From the NCBI GenBank assembly GCA_026003895.1, contig BPIC01000002.1:558001-622000 (forward strand): a DNA stretch of 64,000 nt, read 5' to 3'. Shown one piece after another: positions 9,226-18,127 of this stretch (positions are counted from its first letter, which is position 1; every line of letters begins with the position of its first letter). This DNA comes from Dehalococcoidia bacterium. Its GTDB lineage: Bacteria; Chloroflexota; Dehalococcoidia; SpSt-223. The notes below the pieces were generated by a model, which saw nothing but the letters and a program-made list of their open reading frames with translations, did no database searches and was not told the DNA's origin. Both the position numbers and the translations under genes were made by a program.

Positions 9226-9980
9226 GCCTCCCTGCCTTGACTGGCAAGGCCGACATTCACCTGCACTCGTCCTACTCGGACGGCTTGATGACGGTTCAAC
9301 AAATTCTGGACTGGGTGCAGGAGAAGACGGATCTGGACGTCATCGCCGTCACGGATCACGACGACGTGGAGGGCGGACTACGAGCGCGCGAGCTGGCGGC
9401 CGGCGGCGGCTATCGCTTCGACGTGATCGCCGGCGCCGAGATCTCGACCCGCGACGGCCACTTGCTCGCGCTCTTTCTCGAAAAGCAGGTTCGCTCCTTC
9501 CGCCCAATTGAAGAGACCATCGAAGAAGTGCGTGAGCAAGGCGGGCTCTGTGTTGTCCCTCACCCGATGAGTTGGCTGACGACCTCGATCGGCGAGCGAA
9601 CGCTGAACCGCGCGATGGCACATCACACGCCTGGCATCTTCGGCCTCGAAGTGGCCAACCCGACAATCGCCGGACGAGTCACGCGACTCAAGGTCGCCCG
9701 GCTGAATCGCACCCGCTATGGCCTCGCTGAAACGGGTGGCTCGGATGCCCATTTCCTCCCATCGATTGGTACGGCATATACGAAGTTCGCCGGTAAGACG
9801 GCGGAAGACTTGCGGCGGTCGCTGCTCGAGCGGACGACGGCGGGCGTGCAGCGCCCTGGCCGCCCTGAGCCGGTCTCCGTGCGCGACCTCATCCGGCAAC
9901 AGGGGCGCAGCATGATCTGGCTTCCGGCCAAGCGTGTCCGCAACCATCTCGCCGAGCGGCGTACCGCGATGCTGGCGTAG
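9222..9980 (+). CDS. PHP domain phosphoesterase
   Basis: 252 aa from ATG 9222, overlapping the acyltransferase stop by ATGA. The metal-binding motifs of the polymerase and histidinol phosphatase superfamily are in order: DIHLHSSYSDG (His13, His15), TDHDDVEGG, the Glu of VIAGAEIST, VVPHPM and GSDAHFLPSIG. It is therefore a metal-dependent phosphomonoesterase or diesterase, probably cytosolic. Its place inside an inositol-lipid operon suggests a phosphoinositide or inositol phosphate substrate; dephosphorylation of phosphatidylinositol phosphate is an attractive but untested role. Confidence 0.88.
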   Translation: MSLPALTGKADIHLHSSYSDGLMTVQQILDWVQEKTDLDVIAVTDHDDVEGGLRARELAAGGGYRFDVIAGAEISTRDGHLLALFLEKQVRSFRPIEETIEEVREQGGLCVVPHPMSWLTTSIGERTLNRAMAHHTPGIFGLEVANPTIAGRVTRLKVARLNRTRYGLAETGGSDAHFLPSIGTAYTKFAGKTAEDLRRSLLERTTAGVQRPGRPEPVSVRDLIRQQGRSMIWLPAKRVRNHLAERRTAMLA

Positions 9981-9987
9981 GCGGACG

Positions 9988-11229
9988 ATGAAAATCGGGC
10001 TGGTCACGCCCTACGACTGGGCGGTGCCTGGGGGTGTGAACCGCCACATTGAAAGTCTCTATCGGCAGATTGTGGCGCGTGGTCACACCGCGAGAATTAT
10101 CGCCTCGGCTTCGGTGCCTGCCGATCAGCTCGACCAGCCAGACCTCATCGTTCTGGGCAAACCGTACCCCATCCCAGCGTCCGGCTCGATTGCCCGTATC
10201 CCGATCTTGTTCAACCTCGACAAGCCCGTGAAAGCGCTGCTGGCACGCGAGCAGTTCGACATCGTCCACGTTCACGAGCCGTTACAGGGGCCGCTGCCGC
10301 TGACGGTGCTTCGCTTCTCGAACGCTGCCAACGTCGGTACCTTTCATGCCTATTCAGGAAGCCGCTACTCGACAGGTTCGATGGCGTATTACTACGGCCA
10401 CCGGTTGCTGAAGCGGTGGTTTCGCAAGCTCGATGGCAAAATCGCGGTGTCAGAAGCGGCCGCCGAGTTCGTCGACCAATACTTTCGTGGCTACTACAAC
10501 ATCATCCCGAACGGAATTGATTTTGACCGGTTCGCGACACCTGCACCGCCGATCCCGGAGCTTGCCGACGGACGGCCAAACATCCTCTTTCTCGGCCGCC
10601 TCGAGGAGCGGCGGAAAGGATTTAGCTACCTTCTCCGGGCGTTTCGAATCGTCAAGACCGAATGGCCGGAGGCACGACTGGTCGTTGCCGGCGGCAGCGA
10701 TCGGGCGCGGGTTGGCTATGACACGTGGGCGCGGAGGACGGGACTTCCCGATGTGCTGTTCGTTGGCGCTCCGTCTGACGAGGACAAGATTCGCTATTTC
10801 CAGAGCGCGACGGTGTACGTCGCGCCAAACACTGGCGACGAGAGCTTCGGGATCGTCTTGCTCGAAGCGATGGCAGCCGGCCGGCCCATCGTCGCCTCCA
10901 ACATTCGCGGCTTTGCCGGCGTGCTCACTCACGGCGTCGAGGGCCTGCTCGTGCCGCCCAAGAACGAAGCGGCGCTCGCCGCCGCGATCGGCCAGTTGCT
11001 TGCCGATCCAATCCGGCGCGACGAATTGGCGCGCAACGGCCGATTGAAAGCTCGAGATTACAGTTGGGACCGCGTTGCCGAGCGCATCCTTGCCTACTAT
11101 GAGCGCATCCTCCTCGCCAAAGAGTCAGCCCGAGAAAGCGGGAAGCGGGCCGAGGCGAGGCCGGCGCAGCGAAGCCGGCTCGGCCGGTTTGGCTCGGCAG
11201 TCGCGCCCTACGTCGGTCTACGGCGATGA
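9988..11229 (+). CDS. GT4 glycosyltransferase, phosphatidylinositol mannosyltransferase (PimA)-like
   Basis: 413 aa from ATG 9988, seven bases after the PHP gene. It has a GT-B fold: N-terminal MKIGLVTPYDWAVPGGVNRH with the glycine-rich acceptor loop, a central FHAY, IPNGIDFDRF, and the C-terminal nucleotide-sugar site GDESFGIVLLEAMAAG containing the E-x7-E pair. PVPGGVxxH-type loops are characteristic of PimA, which transfers mannose from GDP-mannose to phosphatidylinositol at the cytosolic membrane face. The C-terminal 40 residues are basic and may aid membrane contact. A GDP-mannose-forming type gene lies at 20948-23458. PimA function fits sequence and context but is not proven. Confidence 0.85.
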   Translation: MKIGLVTPYDWAVPGGVNRHIESLYRQIVARGHTARIIASASVPADQLDQPDLIVLGKPYPIPASGSIARIPILFNLDKPVKALLAREQFDIVHVHEPLQGPLPLTVLRFSNAANVGTFHAYSGSRYSTGSMAYYYGHRLLKRWFRKLDGKIAVSEAAAEFVDQYFRGYYNIIPNGIDFDRFATPAPPIPELADGRPNILFLGRLEERRKGFSYLLRAFRIVKTEWPEARLVVAGGSDRARVGYDTWARRTGLPDVLFVGAPSDEDKIRYFQSATVYVAPNTGDESFGIVLLEAMAAGRPIVASNIRGFAGVLTHGVEGLLVPPKNEAALAAAIGQLLADPIRRDELARNGRLKARDYSWDRVAERILAYYERILLAKESARESGKRAEARPAQRSRLGRFGSAVAPYVGLRR

Positions 11230-11798
11230 AGGCGCTGCGTCCGCTGGTTGGCTCGATCACGGCGCCGCTCATTCGTGCGCTCGCCTCGAGCCCGATTACT
11301 CCCAACCAACTGACCATCATAGGCGCCGGCTTGAATGGGCTCGTGGCGGTTGTTATTGCCCGCGGCGACGGGCGGCTCGCCGGCGTGGCCGTCTTGCTGG
11401 CCAGCGCCTTCGACATCTTGGACGGCGCGCTCGCACGTGCCACTGGGCGGACGACGCGGTTTGGCGCCTTCCTCGACTCGAGCCTTGACCGCGTCGCCGA
11501 CGGGGTACTGCTGCTCGGGGCGGCGGGGCGTGGGCTGCGTTTCGGGAGCGGGCGGACGGCGCTGCTCGCCTTCGCCGCCTTCATTGCCAGTGTGCTGGTG
11601 AGCTACACCCGCGCCCGGGCCGAAAGCATTGGCGTCACGGGCGAAACCGGGCTGTTTGACCGTCCGGCACGGATCGTGGTGCTCGCTGCTGGCTTGATGC
11701 TCAACCGGCTCGAGCTGGCGCTTCTGACCGTAACGCTCGGCGCAGCCGTGACGGTCGTGCAGCGAATCCTCTCCGTTCGACGACAGCTCGGCGACTGA
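11226..11798 (+). CDS. CDP-alcohol phosphatidyltransferase, phosphatidylinositol phosphate synthase-like
   Basis: 190 aa, overlapping the previous stop by ATGA. The family signature D-x2-D-G-x2-A-R-x8-G-x3-D-x3-D is complete: Asp63, Asp66, Gly67, Ala70, Arg71, Gly80, Asp84, Asp88. Several hydrophobic helices make it an inner-membrane protein. Such enzymes displace CMP from CDP-diacylglycerol. With ino1 as first gene of the operon, inositol 3-phosphate is the likely acceptor, giving phosphatidylinositol phosphate as in actinobacteria. Phosphatidylglycerophosphate synthase is the main alternative. Confidence 0.88.
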   Translation: MKALRPLVGSITAPLIRALASSPITPNQLTIIGAGLNGLVAVVIARGDGRLAGVAVLLASAFDILDGALARATGRTTRFGAFLDSSLDRVADGVLLLGAAGRGLRFGSGRTALLAFAAFIASVLVSYTRARAESIGVTGETGLFDRPARIVVLAAGLMLNRLELALLTVTLGAAVTVVQRILSVRRQLGD

Positions 11799-11852
11799 GG
11801 GCGCCGATCGGGCTATGGTATGCTCGCGCGAAAGAGCCAGAGAGGGTGAGCG

Positions 11853-12596
11853 ATGCCGGATGTCCTAGGATACCGCGCCAAATTCGGAGTGCTCGGTCCG
11901 TCCACCAACACGGTCGTCGAGCCAGACTATTACATGATGGCGCCGCACGGCGTGACCTGCCACTATGGCCGGATCTACATCCGCGACCAGCGGCTCGGCA
12001 ACGACGAACAGTTCGAGGCGCTGCTCGTCCAGATCCGCGAAGCCATCGAGCAGACCGTTCGTGAAGTGATGACCTGCGAGCCCGACTATCTCGTGATGGG
12101 TATGTCGGCCGAAACGTTTTGGGGCGGCAAAGAAGGAAACGAGGCGTTTACCCGCCGAATCGAGCAATGGTCGGGACTGAAGGTCGCGACGGGTGCAGAT
12201 GCCTGCCGGAGGGCGCTTGCCGTCTTCAACGCCCGGCGGCTCGGTGTGATCACGCCCTACCAGCCGGTCGGCGACGGGCAAGTCCGCCGGTTCTTTACCG
12301 AGTGCGGGTTCGACATCGTCGCGCTGGAAGGGCTGAAATGTCCCTCCGCCGTCGCGATTGCCCACGTGACGGAGGACCGGCTCCGCCAGGCAATCCTTGA
12401 CGTCAACAAGCCGGACGTCGACGCGATCGTGCAAGTCGGCACGAACTTGTCGATGGTTCGCCTCGCCGACGAAGCCGAGCGCTGGCTCAAGAAGCCCGTG
12501 ATTGCGATCAATGCCGCCACGTGGTGGCACGCGCTGCGCGAGAACGGCATCAACGACCAAATGCGCGGATTCGGGACACTGCTCCGCGAATATTGA
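11853..12596 (+). CDS. Asp/Glu racemase superfamily protein (maleate isomerase / arylmalonate decarboxylase type)
   Basis: 247 aa from ATG 11853 with GAGAGGGTGAG just upstream. The start GYRAKFGVLGPSTNTVVEPDYY and the later GVITPYQPVG and QVGTNLSMVRLADEAE are typical of the maleate cis-trans isomerase group. In that family two cysteines act as acid and base. Here the first site reads VMGMSAETFW and the second QVGTNL, so neither expected cysteine is evident; the three cysteines present lie elsewhere. It may have a different chemistry or be a binding protein. A TATGCT box around 11818 may be its -10. It is monocistronic. Confidence 0.8.
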   Translation: MPDVLGYRAKFGVLGPSTNTVVEPDYYMMAPHGVTCHYGRIYIRDQRLGNDEQFEALLVQIREAIEQTVREVMTCEPDYLVMGMSAETFWGGKEGNEAFTRRIEQWSGLKVATGADACRRALAVFNARRLGVITPYQPVGDGQVRRFFTECGFDIVALEGLKCPSAVAIAHVTEDRLRQAILDVNKPDVDAIVQVGTNLSMVRLADEAERWLKKPVIAINAATWWHALRENGINDQMRGFGTLLREY

Positions 12597-12851
12597 TCGG
12601 GTTTTCCCCTTCCGGCGATGGGCGCCGCCAGCACATTGGCGGCAATGCCCTCCTGGACGTCCGTTCTCGATCGCGCGCACCGGAGAGAACCACGGTGCCG
12701 GCACTCGAGATAACCTCGTCGGCTGTCGGCCGGCGTCGCTGGGGAACGGCAACGGTTTCGTGCTCGAACGAGCGGTTGCCTGTGCCTCGGTCTTGATGGC
12801 GTCGGACGGTCTCCCAATGTGCTCGATCGCCCTCGGCGCTGCCCGACTGGG

Positions 12852-13208
12852 TTAGCCGGCAGCGCGATGGGAGTCGAGCTCCTCGCGTGGGACAAGCCAT
12901 TCCAGTGACCAGTCGGAGATGGCTTGGACGACTCCGGCGAGCGCCTGACCTTTCGGAGTGAGCCGGTATTCGACGCGCACGGGGGTTTCTGGGTAAACCG
13001 TGCGCACCACGATTCCTGCGGCCTCCAACTCCTTGAGGCGTTCCGAGAGCATTCGATCGCTGATCCCCGGGATCGAAGCGGCAAGTTCCCCAAAGCGCTG
13101 CTTGCCGGCGAGCATCGCCCGAATGATCACTCCGGTCCAACGGCCGCCAACGAGCTCCACGGCTTGGTGGTAGTACGGGCAAAACGCGGTCAACGGCTCT
13201 GCCATCAT
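12852..13208 (-). CDS. HxlR/DUF24 family transcriptional regulator
   Basis: 118 aa with the usual N-terminal Cys (AFCPYY, Cys10) and VGGRWTGVIIRAMLAGKQRFGELAASIPG winged-helix start, followed by ISDRMLSERLKELEAAGIVVRTVYPETPVRVEYRLT. The conserved Cys near the N-terminus is the redox or quinone sensor in YodB and CatR. It is divergent from a CatE-like dioxygenase gene, the arrangement of catDE control in Bacillus, where an HxlR protein represses catechol dioxygenase. A palindrome in the gap (13266-13280) is a candidate operator. The adjacent ATG codons at 13208 and 13205 are alternative starts. Confidence 0.88.
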   Translation of the reverse strand: MMAEPLTAFCPYYHQAVELVGGRWTGVIIRAMLAGKQRFGELAASIPGISDRMLSERLKELEAAGIVVRTVYPETPVRVEYRLTPKGQALAGVVQAISDWSLEWLVPREELDSHRAAG

Positions 13209-13234
13209 CTCAATTCTCTCTCATTCCTTGGAGC

Positions 13235-13280
13235 TTGACAATTCCGGCACACGACTGTAGAGTAACTAACAATATGTTAG
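13235..13280 (+). promoter_or_regulatory. Promoter and palindromic operator candidate for the CatE-like gene
   Basis: TTGACA (13235-13240), a 17-base spacer and TAGAGT (13258-13263) form a good sigma70-type promoter reading toward the CatE-like gene. Just downstream is a perfect CTAAC-AATAT-GTTAG inverted repeat (13266-13280) over the expected start point, where a repressor would block transcription. TTGTCA on the other strand at 13236-13241 could serve the divergent HxlR gene, so both promoters would share the same DNA. Confidence 0.55.
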
Positions 13281-13370
13281 CCATTGGCTGCCGGGTGGGC
13301 AACCCCGTTGGCCTCGGGCAGCCGAGCTGTCGACGCTGTTCAGCATGAAGCGATCCCCAAGGAGACTCCG

Positions 13371-14241
13371 ATGACCACCGCTCAGCCGATGATGCGAAAT
13401 TCCCTGCCTGCCGATACCCACGTCGGCCTCGTCAGCTTGACCATCGCCGATCTTGACCGATCGGTGCGGTTCTATCGCGACACACTTGGCTTCGATCTCC
13501 TCGATCGCTCCGACGGGATTGCGGTGCTCGGCTCCGCGACCGCTCCGCTCGTCGAACTGTTCGAACGGCGAGGCGCGCAGCCAAAGCCGCCCGGCGCTAC
13601 CGGCTTGTATCACTTCGCAGTGCTGCTGCCAACTCGGCGAGATCTGGGGCGGACGGTTCGCCACCTTCTTGACATCGACTACCCTCTTGATGGTGCAGCC
13701 GACCACCTCGTGAGTGAGGCGATCTACCTCACCGACCCGGACGGCAACGGAATCGAACTGTATCGCGACCGTCCCCCGCGCTGAGTGGAGCATTGAGCAC
13801 GGCGTCGTGCGAATGGCGAGCGAGCCGTTCGACTTCGCCGGCGTTCTCCACGAAGCGGATGGTGCGCCAGCTTGGGACGGGATCGCAGCAGGCGCGAGGA
13901 TGGGGCATATCCACCTGCAAGTCAGCGACGTCGAGCGAGCGCAGCGCTTTTATGGCGATCTCCTTGGCTTCGATCTCATGGCTGTCTTGCCCGGGGCACG
14001 CTTCCTCGCCGCCGGTGGCTATCACCATCATCTTGGCCTGAATAGCTGGCGCAGCCGAGGGGGGTTGCCCGCCCCAACCGGGTCGGCCGGACTGCGTTTC
14101 TTCACCGTACACGTTCCAGAGGCCGCGGTGCGTCACGCGATCGCGGGGCGGCTCGAGTCGGCCGGTGCCACGGTAACGCGTGACGGTGGGTCGGTGGCCA
14201 CGGTCGATCCCTCGGGCAACCACATCCTGCTTCGCGACTGA
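13371..14241 (+). pseudogene. catE: CatE-like two-domain extradiol dioxygenase (catechol 2,3-dioxygenase), one frameshift
   Basis: The N-terminal VOC module reads from ATG 13371 (HVGLVSLTIADLDRSVRFYR, later YHFAVLLP and GNGIELYRDR) and stops at 13784. The C-terminal module continues in the next frame from the same point: EWSIEHGVVRMASEPFDFAG, MGHIHLQVSDVERAQRFY, GNHILLRD, ending at 14241. Dropping one C from the CCCCC run at 13773-13777 joins them as DRPRAEWS, the usual CatE linker, giving about 289 aa. The metal ligands would be His in MGHIHLQV, His in the second module and Glu in IELY. CatE-type enzymes cleave catechols with Fe(II). Homopolymer consensus error is as likely as true inactivation. 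Confidence 0.75.
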
Positions 14242-14295
14242 GGCGCGCCGCAGCGGGAACCTGGCAGAATTGCGCCCGGATACTCGGAGGCAACG

Positions 14296-15950
14296 ATGAC
14301 CCAGCTCCGCGACGAACGGGCGACGAACCTCTCGCCAGCACGACGTGCCCTCGCCGTCGTCAGCGCGCTCTACGAGCAAGCGGCGCACTCACTCCGCGCC
14401 CGCTGCCACGAAGGAGGCCGCCTCAGCGAGGCGCGGCTGACCGAGCATCAGCAAGCGGCGCATGGCCTTGCGCAATTGGCGATTCAGCTCGAGGCCGCTC
14501 GACAGCTCTTGGACTGGGCGGAACCGTCTCGACGCTGGACCCGACGATCTTGAACGCGGAAATCGCAGAGGCTTGGGTGGCGCGGCTCGCCGGTGGACTG
14601 GCGCGGCGGCGTCTCGCTCAGTGCTTTGGAGACTGTCGCTCCTGCTGACCTCGGCCTCTCACGCGACGCGCTCGCCGCGCTCGCTGCGCCAGACATCGCC
14701 GACTTCGTTGACCTCTGCCGGCGGAGTCGCTGCGGACGACCACATCGCTGCTCTGGTCGACGAAACGGGCGGCAACGGTCGACGCGGATTGGACGAGGCA
14801 TTACAAGCGGTGCAGGCGCAGTTTGCCCGTTTCGTTGACGGAACGAGTTGTGCCGATCGCCCATCGCATCCACCGTGAGAACGCGTTGGTGCCGCTTGAG
14901 CTTATCCGGGATCTTGCCGATCTTGGGGGTCTTTGCGCTCACCGTCCCCGAAGAGTATGGCGGCTCCGGGTTCGGCAAGCTGGCGATGGTCGTCGTGACC
15001 GAGGAGTTGGTGCGTGGTTCGATCGGCGTGGGGGTCGCTGGGGGACACGCAGCGAAATCGCGGCTGAGTTGATCCTGAGCGGTGGCACCGAAGAGCAGAA
15101 ACGGACGTGGCTTCCCAAGCTGGCCCGCACCGAGGTGCTGCCCACGGCAGCTTTTACCGAGCCGAACTCTGGCTCCGACCTCGCGTCGGTGCAGACCCGC
15201 GCAGTCAAGGTGGACGGCGGCTGGCGGATCTACGGCCAGAAGACGTGGATGACTCACGGCGCACGCGCAGATGTGATGACCCTGCTTGCCCGCACCGACC
15301 CGAACCAACCTGGTCATCGTGGGCTTTCCATGTTTCTTGCACCCAAGACGCGCGGCACCGAGGACAATCCGTTTCCCGACGAAGGGATAACCGGCGGCGA
15401 AATCCGAGTCCTTGGCTACCGCGGGATGCGGGAGTATGACGTCGCCTTCGATGGCTTCTTTGTGCCGGACGAAGCGTTGTTGGGTGGCGTGCCGGGTCAG
15501 GGGTTCCGACAATTGATGGCGACAATGGAAGTCGCGCGCATTCAGACGGCGGCGCGCGGAGTAGGGGTTGCTCAGGCCGCCTTCGATGAGGCGCTGCGCT
15601 ATGCCCGCACCCGCGTCCAATTTGGAAAGCCGATCATCGCCTTCCCGCGAATTCGGGCCAAGCTGGCCCGCGCTGCTGTCATGGTGCAGGCGGCGCGTCA
15701 GCTCACCTATTATGCCGCTCGCCGCAAGGAGACCGGCGAGCGTTGTGACCTCGAAGCCGGTATGGCGAAACTCCAAGCCACTCGCGCTGCGTGGGAAGTC
15801 GCGGATGCGGCCGTGCAGATTCACGGGGGCATCGGTTACGCCGAGGAGACCCCGATTAGCCGCATTCTCCTCGACGCCCGCGTCCTCTCGATCTTTGAGG
15901 GCACCAACGAAATCCAGGCACAGATTATCGCCCGCCGGCTGCTCGAATAG
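14296..15950 (+). pseudogene. mcd: (2S)-methylsuccinyl-CoA dehydrogenase-like acyl-CoA dehydrogenase, multiple frameshifts
   Basis: Taken together the segments span about 551 codons, the length of Mcd, which has a 150-residue N-terminal extension absent from ordinary acyl-CoA dehydrogenases. The extension is recognisable (HQQAAHGLAQLAIQLEAARQ at about 56-75), as are TRSEIAAELILSGGTEEQK, FTEPNSGSDLASVQ, GEIRVLGYRGMREYDVAFDG, RIQTAARGVGVAQAA and IFEGTNEIQAQIIARRLL. The reading frame changes about six times between 14525 and 15045, near 14528, 14600, 14715, 14840, 14928 and 15040; the last two fall in GGGGG runs. From 15045 to 15950 it is intact and well conserved. Mcd is an FAD enzyme of the ethylmalonyl-CoA pathway. 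The clustering suggests poor consensus or a decayed gene. Confidence 0.7.
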
Positions 15951-16007
15951 GCGAGAGCGACCGAGCTCCTGTGGCTGAGGCCCTCGGCGGCTGCCCCGGC
16001 GACGCTG

Positions 16008-16856
16008 TTAGCGCTCAATCGGGGCGCGAACGAGGTTGCCCCACTCGGTCCACGAGCCGTCGTAGTTGCGCACCTTGGGATAACCAAGCAGGTAGGTCAG
16101 CACGAACCACGTGTGCGACGAGCGCTCGCCGATACGGCAATACGCGATGACATCCTTGTCTGGAGTGACGCCTTCGGATTCGTACAGCGCCTTCAGCTCC
16201 TCGGGTGACTTGAAGGTGCCGTTCTCATTCGCGGCGCGCGCCCACGGAATGTTCTTGGCCGTCGGGATGTGACCGCCGCGCTGCGCCCCCTCTTGGGGGT
16301 AATTCGGCATTGCGATCAGCTCACCCGAATACTCCTGCGGCGAGCGCACATCAACGAGTGCCCGGCCTTCGGTGGCGCGAATGTGCGCCATCACGTCGTC
16401 GCGGAACGCGCGGATCGAATCGTCCTCTTCGCGAGCGCGGTAGGTGGTGGGCGGAAAGCTCGGCACGTCCTTGGTCAGCGGCCGGCCTTCGTCGATCCAC
16501 TTTTGACGTCCGCCATTCATGACGGCGAGCTTCTCATGCCCGTAGAGGCGGAACAGCCAAAACGAGTAGCACGCGTACCAGTTATTGCGGTCCCCGTAGA
16601 ACACTACGAGCGTGTCGTTCGAGATGCCGTGCTTAGAGCAGAGCTGCTCGAATTCCTCTTTGGAGATAAAGTCACGAACGACCGGCTTTTGCAAATCGGT
16701 GTGCCAGTCCAGCTTGATGGCGTTTGGAATGTGACCCGTTTCGTAGAGCAAGACGTCCTCGTCGCACTCGGCGATCCGGACGTTTGGGTCGTTCAGGTGA
16801 TCGGCGACCCAGTCGGTCTCCACGAGCACCTCAGGATGGGCGTAGCCGTCGGCCAT
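16008..16856 (-). CDS. Sulfurtransferase with two rhodanese domains
   Basis: 282 aa from ATG 16856, with AAGGAG six bases before it. Two rhodanese modules: an inactive N-terminal one ([22 protein letters not shown], about 1-125) and a C-terminal one ([14 protein letters not shown] to the end) with the active-site Cys240 in [11 protein letters not shown]. The CRIGERS loop marks thiosulfate sulfurtransferases (CysA2/SseA-like) rather than mercaptopyruvate enzymes, which carry CGSGVTA. It would move sulfane sulfur from thiosulfate to acceptors such as cyanide or thiols in the cytosol. It is divergent from prfB. Confidence 0.92.
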   Translation of the reverse strand: MADGYAHPEVLVETDWVADHLNDPNVRIAECDEDVLLYETGHIPNAIKLDWHTDLQKPVVRDFISKEEFEQLCSKHGISNDTLVVFYGDRNNWYACYSFWLFRLYGHEKLAVMNGGRQKWIDEGRPLTKDVPSFPPTTYRAREEDDSIRAFRDDVMAHIRATEGRALVDVRSPQEYSGELIAMPNYPQEGAQRGGHIPTAKNIPWARAANENGTFKSPEELKALYESEGVTPDKDVIAYCRIGERSSHTWFVLTYLLGYPKVRNYDGSWTEWGNLVRAPIER

Positions 16857-17019
16857 CGTCACTCCTTGTCTGATAGGCTTGTATGGGAAGGCCGTCGTCG
16901 ACGGCAGGGCGATGATGACGCATCGCATCAACTTTGTCAACTTTCCGGTTGGGAAACCGATCGCCGGAACGACGGCCTCGCAACAGACGTCTCTTGACCA
17001 CAAGGAGCCGACCATCATT

Positions 17020-18127
17020 ATGGACGACATTCGCGCTCGCCTCGGCGAGCTTCAGCAGCGCATCCTTTCCCTCCTGGAGCGTCTTTGACATCGCCGGCAA
17101 AGAGCGTGAGCTCGCTTCGCTCGAACAGCGGATGGCCAGTGAAGGGTTTTGGACATCCGAGGAGAACCCACAGGCAGTGATGCGGCAAGCAAGCGAGCTT
17201 CGCGACACGATCGAGACGTGGCGCGGGGTCGAACGCGAGGCCGCCGACCTTATCGAGCTGATCGAACTTGCCGCCGCAGAGGACGATTCGGCAACCGCCG
17301 CCGAAGTCGCAAAGGCCGCCGACGCACTCGCTGAACGATTGCGGGCGCTCGAAGTTGGCCTGATGCTGAGCGGACCGCACGACCGCAAGGACGCCATTCT
17401 TTCGATCCACGCGGGGGCTGGCGGCACCGAATCGCAGGATTGGGCGGAGATGCTCTTGCGGATGTATCTCCGCTGGGCCGATGCCCACCGCTACAAGACC
17501 GAGATCCTCGACTACACCCCCGGGGAAGAGGCAGGGATTAAGAGCGTCACCGTCGCCGTGAGCGGTCCGAACGCCTACGGGTATCTGAAGAGCGAACGCG
17601 GTGTCCACCGCTTGGTGCGGCTCTCACCGTTCGACTCGGCGCATCGGCGACATACCTCGTTTGCGCTCGTGGAAGTGATGCCGAAGGTCGACGACACCGT
17701 CGAGATCGTGGTCAACGACGAGGATCTCGAGATTGAGTTCTATCGGTCGAGCGGCGCAGGCGGGCAGAACGTCCAGAAAGTGTCCACCGCCGTGCGGATG
17801 CGTCATCTCCCGACCGGACTGGTCGTGACCTGCCAAAACGAACGATCGCAGTTGCAGAACAAGGAGACGGCACTGCGCATCCTAAAGTCGCGGCTGCTCG
17901 AGCTTGAGCTTGAGAAGCGTGAGGAGGAGGCGGCGCGCCTGAAGGGGCAGCACGTCGCAGCAGGGTGGGGCAACCAGATCCGGAGCTACGTCCTTCACCC
18001 GTATACTTTGGTGAAGGATTTGCGGACGGACTTCGAGACGAGCGACGCTGTCAACGTGCTCGAAGGTGCGCTCGACCCCTTCATCGAAAGCTATCTGCAA
18101 TGGACCATTGGGGGGCAGGCAGCGTGA
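17020..18127 (+). CDS. prfB: Peptide chain release factor 2 (programmed +1 frameshift)
   Basis: The ATG at 17020 follows CAAGGAG. Codons 1-22 run to an in-frame TGA at 17086-17088; ribosomes must slip +1 at CTT-TGA-C to continue with GAC at 17087, giving 368 aa in all. RF2 recognises UAA and UGA stops: the SPF specificity tripeptide is at about 202-204 and the peptidyl-hydrolysis GGQ at about 247-249, in [10 protein letters not shown]. Both spacings agree with known RF2. Low RF2 favours slippage, so the gene self-regulates. A small membrane protein gene follows with a GTGA overlap. Confidence 0.97.
17076..17089 (+). promoter_or_regulatory. RF2 recoding site: internal Shine-Dalgarno and CTT-TGA-C slippery stop
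   Basis: GGAG at 17076-17079 is followed after three bases by CTT, TGA and C. The three-base spacing between the internal Shine-Dalgarno and the CTT codon is the classical RF2 geometry, too short for initiation and favouring forward slippage. The TGA is a poor stop when RF2 is scarce. Confidence 0.95.

Noticed and set aside
12597-12851. Possible gene between the racemase-like and HxlR genes
   Set aside because: Frames here are shadows without start signals or family resemblance.
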